DNA of 64,000 nucleotides from CADEDH01 sp965262175 (GCA_965262175.1 CBDHES010000029.1:248001-312000), one strand, 5' to 3'; positions 8,903 through 17,943 are shown, counted from the stretch's first letter. Numbers and translations: made by a program. Notes: generated by a model not told the origin, from the letters alone.

Positions 8903-8910
8903 GGGATCGG

Positions 8911-10767
8911 CTACTCGGCGCCGGGCTCGACGTCCCCGGGCTCGGTCAACGGTCGCTCCGATCGGTCGGGTCGCTCCGGCCGCCGAAGATGGCCCGGAAC
9001 CGGCGACGCCACCGGTCCCGGGTCGCCGCCAACCGGCGGCGAATCGGGGCCCACACCCCACCCCGCCGGATCGGCTGCTCGTCGGTCTCCGGCGGGGCGA
9101 AACGGCTCGTCCGCCGCGAGGCCGGCGGCATCACCTCCCTCGACCCCGCCGTCGAACTCCTGGTCGCCGGCCACCGCTCGTTCCACCGCATCGGAACCCG
9201 CCGCCCCGACTCCGACCACCGCTGCCGCCCCCGACTCGTCGGCCTCGACGACCAGCACCAGCTCCGACTCCTCAGCAACCGGCTCGGGCTCCGGCTCCTC
9301 GGCAATGGGCTCCAGCTCTGGCTCCTCGGCAACCGGCTCGGGCTCCGGCTGCTCGGCAATCGGCTCCGGCTCCTCAGCAACCGGCTCGGGTTCGACGGCC
9401 TGCGGTGCGACGACCTGGCCATCAGGATCGGACGCCACCGGGTCGTTCGGCTCAGAGACGACGCTCGATCTCGCCACCGGACCCGGGACCGGCCGGGGTT
9501 CGAGGCCCACCCCTGAGTCCGGCGTCGACCCGACATCGCCGAACGTCGGCGGGTTCAGCACGAGGGGGGCGGGATGGTCCGGCCGACCGTCCCCCGGGTC
9601 GCGGAGGTCGGCGTCGGCCACGCCTTGGTCGACCAGGCGATGGTCGCCGACCAACGCCGGCTCAGGTCCGTTGGCGACCGGCTCGGGCTCCCGGAGGTCG
9701 ATCACCTCGACGGGCTCGTCCTCGGCCGCGTCGACACGGGCCTCCCGAAGATCGATCGACGCCGGCGGCCCCTCGGCCGTGATCCCCTCGTCGTCGAGCG
9801 ACGAGTCGTCACCCGCCAGGGTGTCGGCCCCGAGGTCCTGGTCGTCCTCGCTCGATGCCGTCTCCTCCTCGGAGGCGAGACCGCCATCAGCCTCACCCTC
9901 GGTCGGTCCGTCGCCGGACACCGACCCATCACCGGCCTCGGCATCGACCCCGGCCTGGTCTGCGACCTCGCCGTCGACCGTGGCCTCGGCATCGCCGACG
10001 ACCTCGGGCTCGTCAACCACATCGCCCTCGTCAACGACCTCGGGCTCCTCGCCGACCTCGCCATCCGCCACCGACTCGGCGTCCTCGGAATCGACGGTGA
10101 CCTCATCGGAATCGACGGCGACCTCATCGTCGGCGACCTCGTCGTCGGCGTCGACCTCATCGTCGGCGACCTCGTCGTCGGCGCCGACCTTCAGCGACAT
10201 CTCCAGGGCTTCGACGACCTCGGCAGCCGGGACGAAGTCGCCCAGGGCGGGGAGGTCGTCGAGGGTGTCGAGACCGAGGCGTTCGAGGAAGAACGGCGTC
10301 GTCCCGAACAGGACGGCCTGACCGGCGCCGGTGTCGCGGCCGACCTCGTGGACGTAGCCCCGCTGCTCGAGCGTCCGGAGCACCGCATCGACGTTCACGC
10401 CCCGGATGGCGCTGACCTGGGCCCGGGAGATCGGCTGCTTGTAGGCGACGATGGCCAACGTCTCCAACGCCGCACTCGACAGCCGGACGGCCTGGCCGTC
10501 CATGGCGAACCGCTCGACATAGGGGTAGAGATCGGGGTGGGTCTGGTACCGCCAACCGCCGGCGATACGAGCCAGTTGGAATCCCCGGGCCGTCGCCTCG
10601 TACTCGGCGGCCAACTGCTCGCACAGCCCCTCGACCGCCTCGACCGACACCTCCAACAACTGCGCCAGGAGCTGGGAAGGGACCGGGTCGGTGGCGGCCA
10701 TCACGATGGCCTCCAACGCCCGTCGGGCCTCGGTCGAGACCGAGCCCGGATCGCCGTCGTCGATCAC
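8911..10767 (-). CDS. scpB: Segregation and condensation protein B with a very long acidic tail (probably frameshifted near its end)
   Basis: Residues 1 to about 185 are a normal ScpB, the winged-helix partner of ScpA and SMC in the condensin complex; LETLAIVAYKQPISRAQV and SAIRGVNVDAVLRTLEQRGY are the family core. GTG 10767 follows AGGAGG by 7 bp. About 430 further residues, absent from usual ScpB, are acidic repeats of DDEVAD, then EPEPVAEEPE types. Codon-position GC suggests that from the GGGG run at 9094-9097 the true frame is shifted by one base. Removing one G gives a 606-residue protein ending at 8946 in a basic, Arg-rich helix (IRRRLAATRDRWRRRFRAI), while the uncorrected frame ends at 8911 in featureless Pro/Gly/Arg sequence. 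Confidence 0.85.
   Translation of the reverse strand: MIDDGDPGSVSTEARRALEAIVMAATDPVPSQLLAQLLEVSVEAVEGLCEQLAAEYEATARGFQLARIAGGWRYQTHPDLYPYVERFAMDGQAVRLSSAALETLAIVAYKQPISRAQVSAIRGVNVDAVLRTLEQRGYVHEVGRDTGAGQAVLFGTTPFFLERLGLDTLDDLPALGDFVPAAEVVEALEMSLKVGADDEVADDEVDADDEVADDEVAVDSDEVTVDSEDAESVADGEVGEEPEVVDEGDVVDEPEVVGDAEATVDGEVADQAGVDAEAGDGSVSGDGPTEGEADGGLASEEETASSEDDQDLGADTLAGDDSSLDDEGITAEGPPASIDLREARVDAAEDEPVEVIDLREPEPVANGPEPALVGDHRLVDQGVADADLRDPGDGRPDHPAPLVLNPPTFGDVGSTPDSGVGLEPRPVPGPVARSSVVSEPNDPVASDPDGQVVAPQAVEPEPVAEEPEPIAEQPEPEPVAEEPELEPIAEEPEPEPVAEESELVLVVEADESGAAAVVGVGAAGSDAVERAVAGDQEFDGGVEGGDAAGLAADEPFRPAGDRRAADPAGWGVGPDSPPVGGDPGPVASPVPGHLRRPERPDRSERPLTEPGDVEPGAE
9230..9400 (-). repeat. Degenerate tandem repeat coding EPEPVAEE-type units in the scpB tail
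   Basis: Seven or so imperfect units of about 18-24 bp encode alternating EPVAEEPE / EPIAEEPE residues. A second acidic repeat, DDEVAD-type units, lies at about 10060-10200. Both are low-complexity coding repeats prone to length change. Confidence 0.7.
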
Positions 10768-10777
10768 GCCGAACCTC

Positions 10778-11563
10778 CTAGCCGTCGTAGTCGTCGATGT
10801 CGACGCCGGCCAGGGCCATGGCCCGGGTCGACTCCGACCCGATCCAGGCCACGGTCAGGTCACCGAAGTTGTCGACCTGGTCCAGCTCGACCAGACCCTG
10901 CTTGAACAGCTCGAGCACGGCCAGGAACCGGACGACGATCTCGACCCGCTCCGTCAACCCGGTGGTCAGCCGCCGGAACGACATCGGCCCCGACCGGGGG
11001 AGCACGTCGAGCATCTCGCCGATGGCATCGGTGACATTGGCCTTGATCGGGGTGACGTGGAACAGGTTGACCTCGGGTTTGGGCTTGGCCGACACGACAC
11101 GCAGGAAGGCCGAGCGCAACCGGGCCGCCGTCATCCCGGCGAGGGGGTCGGGGGCCAGGTCGAGGAAGCGGTCCTCGAGCCCGGTCCGCCGGGGCACCGA
11201 CAACGATGCCAACCCGGCGAGATCCTCCAGGGTCCGGGCGGCGTCCTTGAACGTCTTGCACTCGAGCAACCGGGCCAGGAGCAGGTCGCGCTCCTCCCAC
11301 AGTCCGAGCTCCTCGTCGAGGTCGACGCCCTCGTCGTTCGGCAGCAGCCGGCGACACTTCAGCTCGACCAGCGTGGCGGCGATCAGCAGGAACTCGGTCG
11401 CCACCTCCAGATCGCACGACTCCAGGCGGGACAGCTCCTCGAGGTAGGCGTCGACGATCTCACACAGCTTGATCTCGTAGAGGTCGACGTCCTCGGCCAA
11501 GATCAGGTGGAGGAGCAGGTCGAAGGGCCCCTCGAAGACGTCGGTCTGTACCTGAAATGACAT
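10778..11563 (-). CDS. scpA: Segregation and condensation protein A
   Basis: A 261-residue kleisin subunit that bridges SMC heads and binds ScpB. The N-terminus FEGPFDLLLHLILAEDVDLYEI is the family signature and the C-terminal winged-helix half (VRFLAVLELFKQGLVEL) is conserved. ATG 11563 matches the family start; the longer frame adds non-conserved residues. A TAGAAT box 7 bp before the ATG suggests leaderless transcription of the scpA-scpB-rluB-aroH-tyrA-cmk-plsC operon. scpB begins 10 bp after the scpA stop. Mycobacterial xerD and parA, which usually precede scpA, are not here; trpS is divergent instead. Confidence 0.95.
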   Translation of the reverse strand: MSFQVQTDVFEGPFDLLLHLILAEDVDLYEIKLCEIVDAYLEELSRLESCDLEVATEFLLIAATLVELKCRRLLPNDEGVDLDEELGLWEERDLLLARLLECKTFKDAARTLEDLAGLASLSVPRRTGLEDRFLDLAPDPLAGMTAARLRSAFLRVVSAKPKPEVNLFHVTPIKANVTDAIGEMLDVLPRSGPMSFRRLTTGLTERVEIVVRFLAVLELFKQGLVELDQVDNFGDLTVAWIGSESTRAMALAGVDIDDYDG

Positions 11564-11570
11564 CGGTGTG

Positions 11571-11576
11571 ATTCTA
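11571..11576 (-). promoter_or_regulatory. Candidate -10 box (TAGAAT) of the scpA operon
   Basis: TAGAAT, close to the consensus TATAAT, ends 7 bp before the scpA ATG on the minus strand. Confidence 0.5.
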
Positions 11577-11712
11577 GTCCAGGATCGCGGGCGCCCACCC
11601 CCGACCCGCAGCGGTGCCACCCTAGCCGACCGGGCAGCGTCGGCCGCCGCAGGACCGACAACGACCGGCATCGGGCACGGAAAAGGGTGACCCGCTCGGA
11701 TGGCGGGGGCAA

Positions 11713-11718
11713 TACGCT
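11713..11718 (+). promoter_or_regulatory. Candidate -10 box (TACGCT) of trpS
   Basis: TACGCT lies 7 bp before the trpS ATG. No T-box or leader structure could be seen upstream. Confidence 0.4.
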
Positions 11719-11725
11719 ACGGGCC

Positions 11726-12712
11726 ATGACCTCCCCGTCCCGGCCCCGCGCCTTCTCCGGTATCCAGCCGACCGGTGCCCTCCACCTGGGCAACTACCTC
11801 GGGGCCATCCGCAACTGGGTCCGCCTCCAGGACGAGACCGACGGGATCTACTGCATCGTCGACCTCCACGCCCTGTCGGTGCCCCGGGAGCCGGGCGAGA
11901 TCCGCCGGGCCACCCTCGACCTGGCCGCCGACCTGTTGGCGATCGGCATCGACCCGGAGCGGTCGACCCTGTTCGTCCAGTCCCATGTCCCCGAGCACAC
12001 CGAGCTGGCCTGGCACCTCCAGTGCGTTGCGGCCTTCGGTGAGCTGCGACGCATGACCCAGTTCAAGGACAAGAGCGAGAAGAACGACTTCGTGTCGGCC
12101 GCGCTGTTCACCTACCCGGCGCTCCAGGCGGCCGACATCACGCTCTACGACACCGACATCGTCCCGGTCGGCGACGATCAGCGGCAGCACGTCGAGTTCA
12201 CCCGCGACATCGTCACCCGGTTCAACAGCCGATTCGGCGACGTCCTGGTCGTGCCCGAGCACCGGATCCCGGCCGCCGGCGCCCGGATCATGGACCTCCA
12301 GAACCCGACCGACAAGATGTCGAAGTCGGCCGACTCGCCGCAGGGCACGATCCTGCTGACCGACACGCCGGCCGAGATCGAGAAGAAGTTCAAGCGGGCC
12401 GTCACCGACAGCGACGGCGAGGTCCGCTATGACCTCGAGGCCAAGCCGGGGGTGTCGAACCTGCTGACCGTCCTGGCCGTCGCCACCGACTCCGACCCCG
12501 AGACCGTGGCCGAGAGCTATGAGCAGTACGGGCCGCTCAAGGCCGATGCCGCAGCGGCCCTGATCGAGATGCTGCGACCCATCCAGGCCCGCCGGGCCGA
12601 ACTCGACGAAGCGACCACCCGGGAGCTGCTGGCGGTCGGCGCGTCGAAGGCCCAGGACACCGCGACCAAGGTCATGGACCGCGTCCGGGCCGCGGTCGAT
12701 CTGCTCCGCTGA
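11726..12712 (+). CDS. trpS: Tryptophanyl-tRNA synthetase
   Basis: A 328-residue class I aminoacyl-tRNA synthetase charging tRNA-Trp. The HIGH-equivalent is PTGALHLGNYLG (His20) and KMSKS is at residues 197-201. Further family segments QFKDKSEK and YPALQAADITLYD are present. ATG 11726 gives the usual length; a GTG 39 bases upstream is possible but adds non-conserved residues. It diverges from scpA and is followed by a kinase gene 100 bp downstream, so it is probably monocistronic. Confidence 0.95.
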   Translation: MTSPSRPRAFSGIQPTGALHLGNYLGAIRNWVRLQDETDGIYCIVDLHALSVPREPGEIRRATLDLAADLLAIGIDPERSTLFVQSHVPEHTELAWHLQCVAAFGELRRMTQFKDKSEKNDFVSAALFTYPALQAADITLYDTDIVPVGDDQRQHVEFTRDIVTRFNSRFGDVLVVPEHRIPAAGARIMDLQNPTDKMSKSADSPQGTILLTDTPAEIEKKFKRAVTDSDGEVRYDLEAKPGVSNLLTVLAVATDSDPETVAESYEQYGPLKADAAAALIEMLRPIQARRAELDEATTRELLAVGASKAQDTATKVMDRVRAAVDLLR

Positions 12713-12812
12713 CCGTTCCGCTCGCGTTCGGGCGACCACCCCGGCCCGACGGGCTCCGGTAACGTCGATGCCACCGCCCCGGACCGAGGGGGCCGGAGGA
12801 AAGTAGGGGGCG

Positions 12813-14942
12813 ATGGCGACCGAGATCGATCTCGGGATCGAGGGCCTGCGCGACTACACCCGCGTCGGCTCCGGCGGTTTCGGCATCGTGTACTCGGCGT
12901 TCGAGGAGGCCCAGAGCCGGGTCGTGGCCGTCAAGGTCCTCAACGGCCTCGACGAGGCCGGCCGCCGCCGCTTCGACCGGGAGCGACGGTCGATGGGTCG
13001 CATGACCGGCCATCCGAGCATCGTGACGCTGCTCCGGTCGGGGTTCACCGCCGACGAGCGGCCCTACCTGGTGATGGAGTACCTCGCCGGAGGCTCGCTC
13101 CAGGACCGGGTCGACCGTACCGGTCCGATCCCCTGGCCGGAGGCGATCGGCCTGGTCGAGCCGGTCACCGAGGCCCTCGCCTTCACCCATGAGCGAGGCA
13201 TCATCCACCGGGACATCAAGCCCGGCAACATCCTCATCGCCGAGACGGGCGCACCCAAGCTCACCGACTTCGGGATCGCCACCGTGAAGGACGCAGCGGT
13301 GACGACCCAGCTCTCGTTCTCCCCCGCCTACACCCCACCCGAAACCTTCACCGCCCTCCGCCACGACGCGTCGGGTGAGCTGGTCGACCCCCGCGACGAG
13401 CGGTCCGATCTGTACGCCCTGGCCGCCACGCTCTACACGCTCGGCACCGGAGATCCGCCCTTCGATCACCCCACCCAAGCGGGCCTCATCAACCTGGTGC
13501 TCACCGCTCCCCCGCCCCAGACCGGCGACACCCGCCTGGATCGTTTCCTGGCCACGGCCATGGCCAAGGACCCGGCCGACCGCCACCGGAGCGCCCGCCA
13601 CCTCGGCGACGAGCTCCGGTCGCTCCAGAGCGACCTGACCGTCACGCCTCCGACGGCCGCCACGACCGTCACCGCCGCTCCCCCCGACCCGCTCCACGAC
13701 CGGGCCGAGCCGGGGGTGATCGACCTCCGGACCCCCGACCCGATCGCATCGGCCAACCGGCAACCGACCCCGCAGTTCACCCCGCCGACCCCGTCGGCCA
13801 CCACCGGGTCGCAGCCCCTGACGCCTCGACCCCAACCCGACGCGGGGTGGAAGCCGACCCCACCGGCACCGGCGACTGAGTTCGAGCGGGTCCGGGCGGG
13901 AGGATCGGTGCCATGGCTGGGCTCGACGGCCGTCTCCCTCGGCGCCATCGTCGTCGCCGTGGCCGTGGTCTTCATCGGCCTCGGCCTCCTGACCGCCCGG
14001 ACCGACGACGACCCGGTGTTCGACGGCCCCATCGACGCGACGACCTCGACCGTCGCCCTCGAGGCATCGACCCCCGAGCGCGGGCCGGTTGCCCCCGCGG
14101 TCACCTTCGAGCACCGGGTCAACGTGCACGCCGTCGTCGCCCTGGCCGACGGACGAGTCGCCTCGGGGGGCAGCGACGGGACCGTGCGGATCTGGGACCC
14201 GGCCAACGCCGACGCCCCCGACCTCGTCTTCCGGAATCACGGCGACGAGATCTCGGCCATGGCCCAGCTGTCCGACGGGCGGATGGTGACCGCGGCCGCC
14301 GATGGAGCGATCCACGTCTGGGAGCTGGGCGGATCGCCGATCATCCACAGCCGACACGAGGCGATCGCCCTGACCGAACTGGCCGACGGACGGGTGGCCT
14401 CGACCGGCGCCGACGGCTCGGTGCTCCTGTGGGACCCCGACGCCCCGGAAGCCGACGGCGACGCCTACCTCGGCCACGACGGGGCCGTGTTGGCCATCAC
14501 CCAGCTGGCAGACGGGCGGGTGGCGACCGGCGGGCGGGGCGGCGAGGTCCACCTGTGGGACCCGACGGCCCCCGGGTCGACCCTTGCTCGCTACACCGGC
14601 CACGAGGGCAGCGTCACGGCTTTGGCCCAGACCGCCAGCGGGCTGATCGTGTCGGGCGGTGCCGACGACACGGTCCAGGTCTGGGATCCCGAGGACCCGG
14701 AGGTCACCCGGGCGACCTTCACCGGTCACACCGAAGGCGTTCGGGCCGTGGTCGCTCTCACCGACGGGGGTGTCGCCTCGGCGGGCAACGACGACACCGT
14801 CCAGCTCTGGGACCCTGCCGATCCGACGACGCCATCGGTCACCTACACCGGGCACACCGAGAACGTGGTGGACGTCGACGAGATGACCGACGGTCGTATC
14901 GCCTCGGCCAGCTGGGACAACACCGTCCAGGTCTTCGGCTGA
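12813..14942 (+). CDS. Receptor serine/threonine protein kinase with extracellular seven-blade WD40 propeller
   Basis: A 709-residue Hanks-type kinase. Residues 15-265 hold the kinase: glycine loop GSGGFG (19-24), Lys41 in VAVKVL, HRDIKPGN with catalytic Asp134, and DFG with Asp152. A Pro/Thr-rich linker follows, then one membrane helix (about 369-394). The outside part, from residue about 429 to the end, contains seven WD40-like repeats, each with a GGSDGTVRIWDP-type motif, enough for a closed propeller. Inference: a sensor kinase whose propeller binds a ligand or wall component. The N-terminal half is paralogous to the kinase at 54695. Substrates are unknown. A GGAGG sits 13 bp before the ATG. 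Confidence 0.9.
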   Translation: MATEIDLGIEGLRDYTRVGSGGFGIVYSAFEEAQSRVVAVKVLNGLDEAGRRRFDRERRSMGRMTGHPSIVTLLRSGFTADERPYLVMEYLAGGSLQDRVDRTGPIPWPEAIGLVEPVTEALAFTHERGIIHRDIKPGNILIAETGAPKLTDFGIATVKDAAVTTQLSFSPAYTPPETFTALRHDASGELVDPRDERSDLYALAATLYTLGTGDPPFDHPTQAGLINLVLTAPPPQTGDTRLDRFLATAMAKDPADRHRSARHLGDELRSLQSDLTVTPPTAATTVTAAPPDPLHDRAEPGVIDLRTPDPIASANRQPTPQFTPPTPSATTGSQPLTPRPQPDAGWKPTPPAPATEFERVRAGGSVPWLGSTAVSLGAIVVAVAVVFIGLGLLTARTDDDPVFDGPIDATTSTVALEASTPERGPVAPAVTFEHRVNVHAVVALADGRVASGGSDGTVRIWDPANADAPDLVFRNHGDEISAMAQLSDGRMVTAAADGAIHVWELGGSPIIHSRHEAIALTELADGRVASTGADGSVLLWDPDAPEADGDAYLGHDGAVLAITQLADGRVATGGRGGEVHLWDPTAPGSTLARYTGHEGSVTALAQTASGLIVSGGADDTVQVWDPEDPEVTRATFTGHTEGVRAVVALTDGGVASAGNDDTVQLWDPADPTTPSVTYTGHTENVVDVDEMTDGRIASASWDNTVQVFG

Positions 14943-14969
14943 GTCCCCGGCGCGGGGCCGACACCGGGA

Positions 14970-15533
14970 TCAGTCGTCGTCGCAGGCCTTCAACACGGCA
15001 CCGACCGCGGCGGGAACGGTCCAGGACTCGGGTGGTCGATGATGCTCGGCCGCCCACGCCGCCGTGAGCGGATCGGCACCGGCCTGCCGGAGCGCCTCAC
15101 CGCCCAGCTCCGGGTGGAGGCGATACCGGGCCAGCCGGCGCCGGATGGCCGAGGGGTGGTCCTGCCAGCGGGCGGCGAGATCGTCGTCGGCGACCGCCCA
15201 CCACAGGGTCGCCCCGACCCGGGCGAAGGTCCCCAACCCCGACTCGACCTTCCCCGAGTCGTGGAGCAGGGCCGCAGCCACGATGGCCCGGTCGACTCCG
15301 CCATCGTGCTCGCCCCGGCTCGGACCGTCCGCCGCGGGGTCGGCCCGCTCGGTGAGCGTCGCCACCACCGCTCGGGCCACGCCGATGGCGTGACGCCGGT
15401 CGGGGTTGCTCATCCGATCCCAGATGGCGAGCTCCCCGGGTCCGAGGTGCTGCCGGGCCCACCCCTCGTCGGCGATCGACGGGGGCCGGGGTGAGAGCGA
15501 CCCGACGAACCGTTTCGTCAGGTGCCAGATCAC
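14970..15533 (-). CDS. HD-domain phosphohydrolase-like protein
   Basis: A 187-residue protein with an HD-type metal site: His48 (DRRHAIGV), then HDSGK with His91-Asp92, and a further Asp/His set downstream (AEHHRPPES). HD proteins hydrolyse phosphate esters, often of nucleotides. The GTG at 15533 overlaps the stop of the Nudix gene as GTGA, so the two are translationally coupled. That coupling suggests a nucleotide or nucleotide-derivative clean-up role, but no substrate can be assigned. The C-terminus ends in an acidic CDDD. Confidence 0.75.
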   Translation of the reverse strand: MIWHLTKRFVGSLSPRPPSIADEGWARQHLGPGELAIWDRMSNPDRRHAIGVARAVVATLTERADPAADGPSRGEHDGGVDRAIVAAALLHDSGKVESGLGTFARVGATLWWAVADDDLAARWQDHPSAIRRRLARYRLHPELGGEALRQAGADPLTAAWAAEHHRPPESWTVPAAVGAVLKACDDD

Positions 15534-16093
15534 GTCCCGAGGCGGCGAGCGGCGGCCAGGATGGCGGCGATCGACTTGGCGTCGGTGATCCGGCCGTCCA
15601 TCGCCATGGCCACCGCCTCGATCATCGGGAGGTGGGCGACCTCCATCTCCTGTTCCTCGGGCCCCTCCCGGCGGAGCGGGACGTCGGTCAGGTCGGTGGC
15701 GAGGAAGATGAACCCGATCTCGTCGCAGAACCCCGGCGAGTGGTGGATCGTGATCAGCGGTTCCAGGACGCCGGCCCGTTTCCCGATCTCCTCCTCCAGC
15801 TCCCGGCGGGCGGTGTCGGCCGGGGGCTCGTCGGCGACGTCGCGCTTGCCGGCCGGGATCTCCCACAGGTCGGCGTTGAGGGGCGCCCGGAACTGCCGGA
15901 CGAGATAGACGCCGTCGTCGTCGACGGCGACCACGGCGACCGCCCCCGGATGGCGGACGATGTCGCGGAAGAACCGTTGACCGTCGGGCCCCTCGAACTC
16001 GCCGCGACAGAAGGTCACGACGGCACCGGTGTGGATCACCTCCTCACCGACCGGCTTGAACGGCGAGGCGGACACGTCGGCATCGGCGGTCAT
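15530..16093 (-). CDS. nudF: Nudix hydrolase, ADP-ribose pyrophosphatase type
   Basis: A 187-residue Nudix enzyme that probably splits ADP-ribose to AMP and ribose-5-phosphate. The Nudix box is GKRDVADEPPADTARREL followed by EEEIG; it has six rather than five residues between the first Gly and Glu, as in the mycobacterial ADP-ribose pyrophosphatase that also follows pyrG. Further ADPRase features are HPGAVAVVAVDDDGVYLVRQ and HHSPGFCDE. ATG 16093 has AGGAGC about 9 bp upstream. It lies 74 bp downstream of pyrG and overlaps the HD gene. Confidence 0.88.
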   Translation of the reverse strand: MTADADVSASPFKPVGEEVIHTGAVVTFCRGEFEGPDGQRFFRDIVRHPGAVAVVAVDDDGVYLVRQFRAPLNADLWEIPAGKRDVADEPPADTARRELEEEIGKRAGVLEPLITIHHSPGFCDEIGFIFLATDLTDVPLRREGPEEQEMEVAHLPMIEAVAMAMDGRITDAKSIAAILAAARRLGT

Positions 16094-16124
16094 CGTTGGT
16101 GCTCCTGGTTCGGGGGGCGACAGG

Positions 16125-16156
16125 GGGATTCGGCGGCACAGGGATTCGGCGGCACA
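16125..16156. repeat. Two tandem copies of a 16-bp sequence
   Basis: GGGATTCGGCGGCACA is repeated exactly, head to tail, in the pyrG-nudF gap. Function unknown; it could shape the mRNA between the two genes. Confidence 0.7.
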
Positions 16157-16167
16157 GGGGCCGACGC

Positions 16168-17835
16168 TCAGCAGCTGGGCTGGCTCACCGAGCTGGAGGC
16201 GGGACGGACGAAGCGGCTCGGGTCACGTTCCATGGCCCGGTCGAGCGCCGCCCCGACCAACGCCCGGAACAGCGGCGCGGGACGATCGGGTCGGCTCTTG
16301 AGCTCGGGATGGGCCTGGGTCCCGATCCAGAACCGGTGGGCTTCCAACTCGACGAACTCGACCAGCGAGCCGTCGGGAGAGGCGCCGGAGCACCGGAAGC
16401 CGGCTTCTTCGAACCGGCTCCGATAGCGGGGGTTGAACTCGTAGCGGTGGCGGTGGCGCTCGCTGACCACGGTGTCCCCGTAGATCCGGGCCACCTGGGA
16501 GCCCTCGTCGAGGACTGCCACGTAGGCCCCGAGCCGCATCGTGCCGCCGAGGTCGGTGACGTCCTGCTGGGATTCCATCAGGTCGATCACCGGGTAGGGG
16601 GTCGTCCGATCCACGGTGTCGAACTCGCTGGAGTTGGCCCCCACGAGCCCCAGGACGTTCCGGGCGAACTCGATCGTCATCACCTGCATCCCCAGGCAGA
16701 GGCCGAGGCACGGCACGTCGTACTCCCGGGCATAGGAGGCGGCGGCGACCTTGCCTTCGACACCTCGCTCCCCGAACCCGCCGGGGAGGACGATGCCGTC
16801 GAGGTCGCCCAACAGCTCGTGCACCAGCAGACCCTCGACGTTGTCCGACGGGATCCACTCGATCTCCAGCGCCACCTCGTGCTCGATGGCGGCGTGACGG
16901 AGGGACTCGGCCACCGACAGGTACGCGTCGTGAAGGCTCACGTACTTCCCGACGATGCCGATCCGGACCGGCTTCCAGGCCCGCCGGGTCCGCTCGACGA
17001 GGTCCCGCCAGTCGGCCAGGTCGGGTTCCGGAGCCTCCAACCCGAGCAGCTCGCCGGCGTAGGAGTCGAGGCCGGCCTCGTGCATCACCAGCGGGATGCC
17101 GTACAGCCCGTCGGCGTCGGGGGCGTTGATCACCCCGTCGATCGGCACGTCACACAGGTTGGAGATCTTCTCTCGCAGCCCGTCGGAGATCGGCCGATCG
17201 GATCGGCACACGATCATGTCGGGCTGGACGCCCCGACTCCGCAGCTCGGTCACCGAGTGCTGGGTCGGCTTGGTCTTCAGCTCGCCGGCCGGCCCGATGT
17301 AGGGGACGAGGGTCACGTGCACGTAGCACACGTTCTGCCGGCCGACGTCGAGGCGGAACTGCCGGATCGCCTCCAGGAACGGGAGGATCTCGATGTCGCC
17401 GACCGTGCCGCCGACCTCGGTGATGACGACGTCGATGTCGTCGGTCGCCAGTTGGGAGATCCGGCGTTTGATCTCGTCGGTGATGTGGGGGATGACCTGG
17501 ACGGTGTTGCCGAGGTAGGTTCCCCGTCGCTCGGCGGCGATCACCGCCGAGTAGATCGAGCCGGTCGTGGCGTTGGACGCCCGGGTCAGGTTCTCATCGA
17601 TGAACCGCTCGTAGTGGCCCAGGTCGAGGTCGGTCTCGCCCCCGTCGTCGGTGACGAACACCTCACCGTGCTCGAAGGGGTTCATCGTCCCCGGGTCGAC
17701 ATTGATATAGGGGTCCAGCTTCTGCATCGTCACCCGAAGGCCCCGGGCCTTGAGCAGGCGACCGAGCGACGAGGCGGTCAGGCCTTTACCGAGGGAGCTC
17801 ACGACGCCCCCCGTGACGAAGATGTGCTTGGTCAT
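16168..17835 (-). CDS. pyrG: CTP synthase
   Basis: A 555-residue enzyme converting UTP to CTP using glutamine. The N-terminal amidoligase domain starts MTKHIFVTGGVVSSLGKGL and contains KLDPYINVDPGTM and ITEVGGTVGDIE. The C-terminal class I glutaminase has the nucleophile Cys in CLGLCLGMQ and the family's His-Glu pair (THPE-like: TQAHPELKSRP). ATG 17835 follows GGGAG at 5 bp. It is the first gene of pyrG-nudF-HD on the minus strand and diverges from the AcuI-like gene. Confidence 0.97.
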   Translation of the reverse strand: MTKHIFVTGGVVSSLGKGLTASSLGRLLKARGLRVTMQKLDPYINVDPGTMNPFEHGEVFVTDDGGETDLDLGHYERFIDENLTRASNATTGSIYSAVIAAERRGTYLGNTVQVIPHITDEIKRRISQLATDDIDVVITEVGGTVGDIEILPFLEAIRQFRLDVGRQNVCYVHVTLVPYIGPAGELKTKPTQHSVTELRSRGVQPDMIVCRSDRPISDGLREKISNLCDVPIDGVINAPDADGLYGIPLVMHEAGLDSYAGELLGLEAPEPDLADWRDLVERTRRAWKPVRIGIVGKYVSLHDAYLSVAESLRHAAIEHEVALEIEWIPSDNVEGLLVHELLGDLDGIVLPGGFGERGVEGKVAAASYAREYDVPCLGLCLGMQVMTIEFARNVLGLVGANSSEFDTVDRTTPYPVIDLMESQQDVTDLGGTMRLGAYVAVLDEGSQVARIYGDTVVSERHRHRYEFNPRYRSRFEEAGFRCSGASPDGSLVEFVELEAHRFWIGTQAHPELKSRPDRPAPLFRALVGAALDRAMERDPSRFVRPASSSVSQPSC

Positions 17836-17929
17836 CACACTCCCGTTGGCTGGCTCCGCCCAACCTAGGTTCCCGATACCGCGATGTCTCGATTTTGTGG
17901 CAAGTTTCCCTCCCCCCGACCCCGACACG

Positions 17930-17935
17930 TAGGTT
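17930..17935 (+). promoter_or_regulatory. Candidate -10 box (TAGGTT) of the AcuI-like gene
   Basis: TAGGTT lies 8 bp before the ATG at 17944, with no Shine-Dalgarno between. Confidence 0.4.
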
Positions 17936-17943
17936 CTGCCCCC

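Noticed and set aside
8911..9090. Programmed frameshift at the end of scpB
   Set aside because: The GGGG run lacks a classical slippery heptamer or an obvious stimulatory structure; assembly error or slippage is the simpler reading.
12672..14855. 727-codon open frame antisense to the WD40 kinase
   Set aside because: Low-complexity Gly/Arg/Asp composition, no domain, wholly inside a well-supported gene; typical GC-rich shadow frame.
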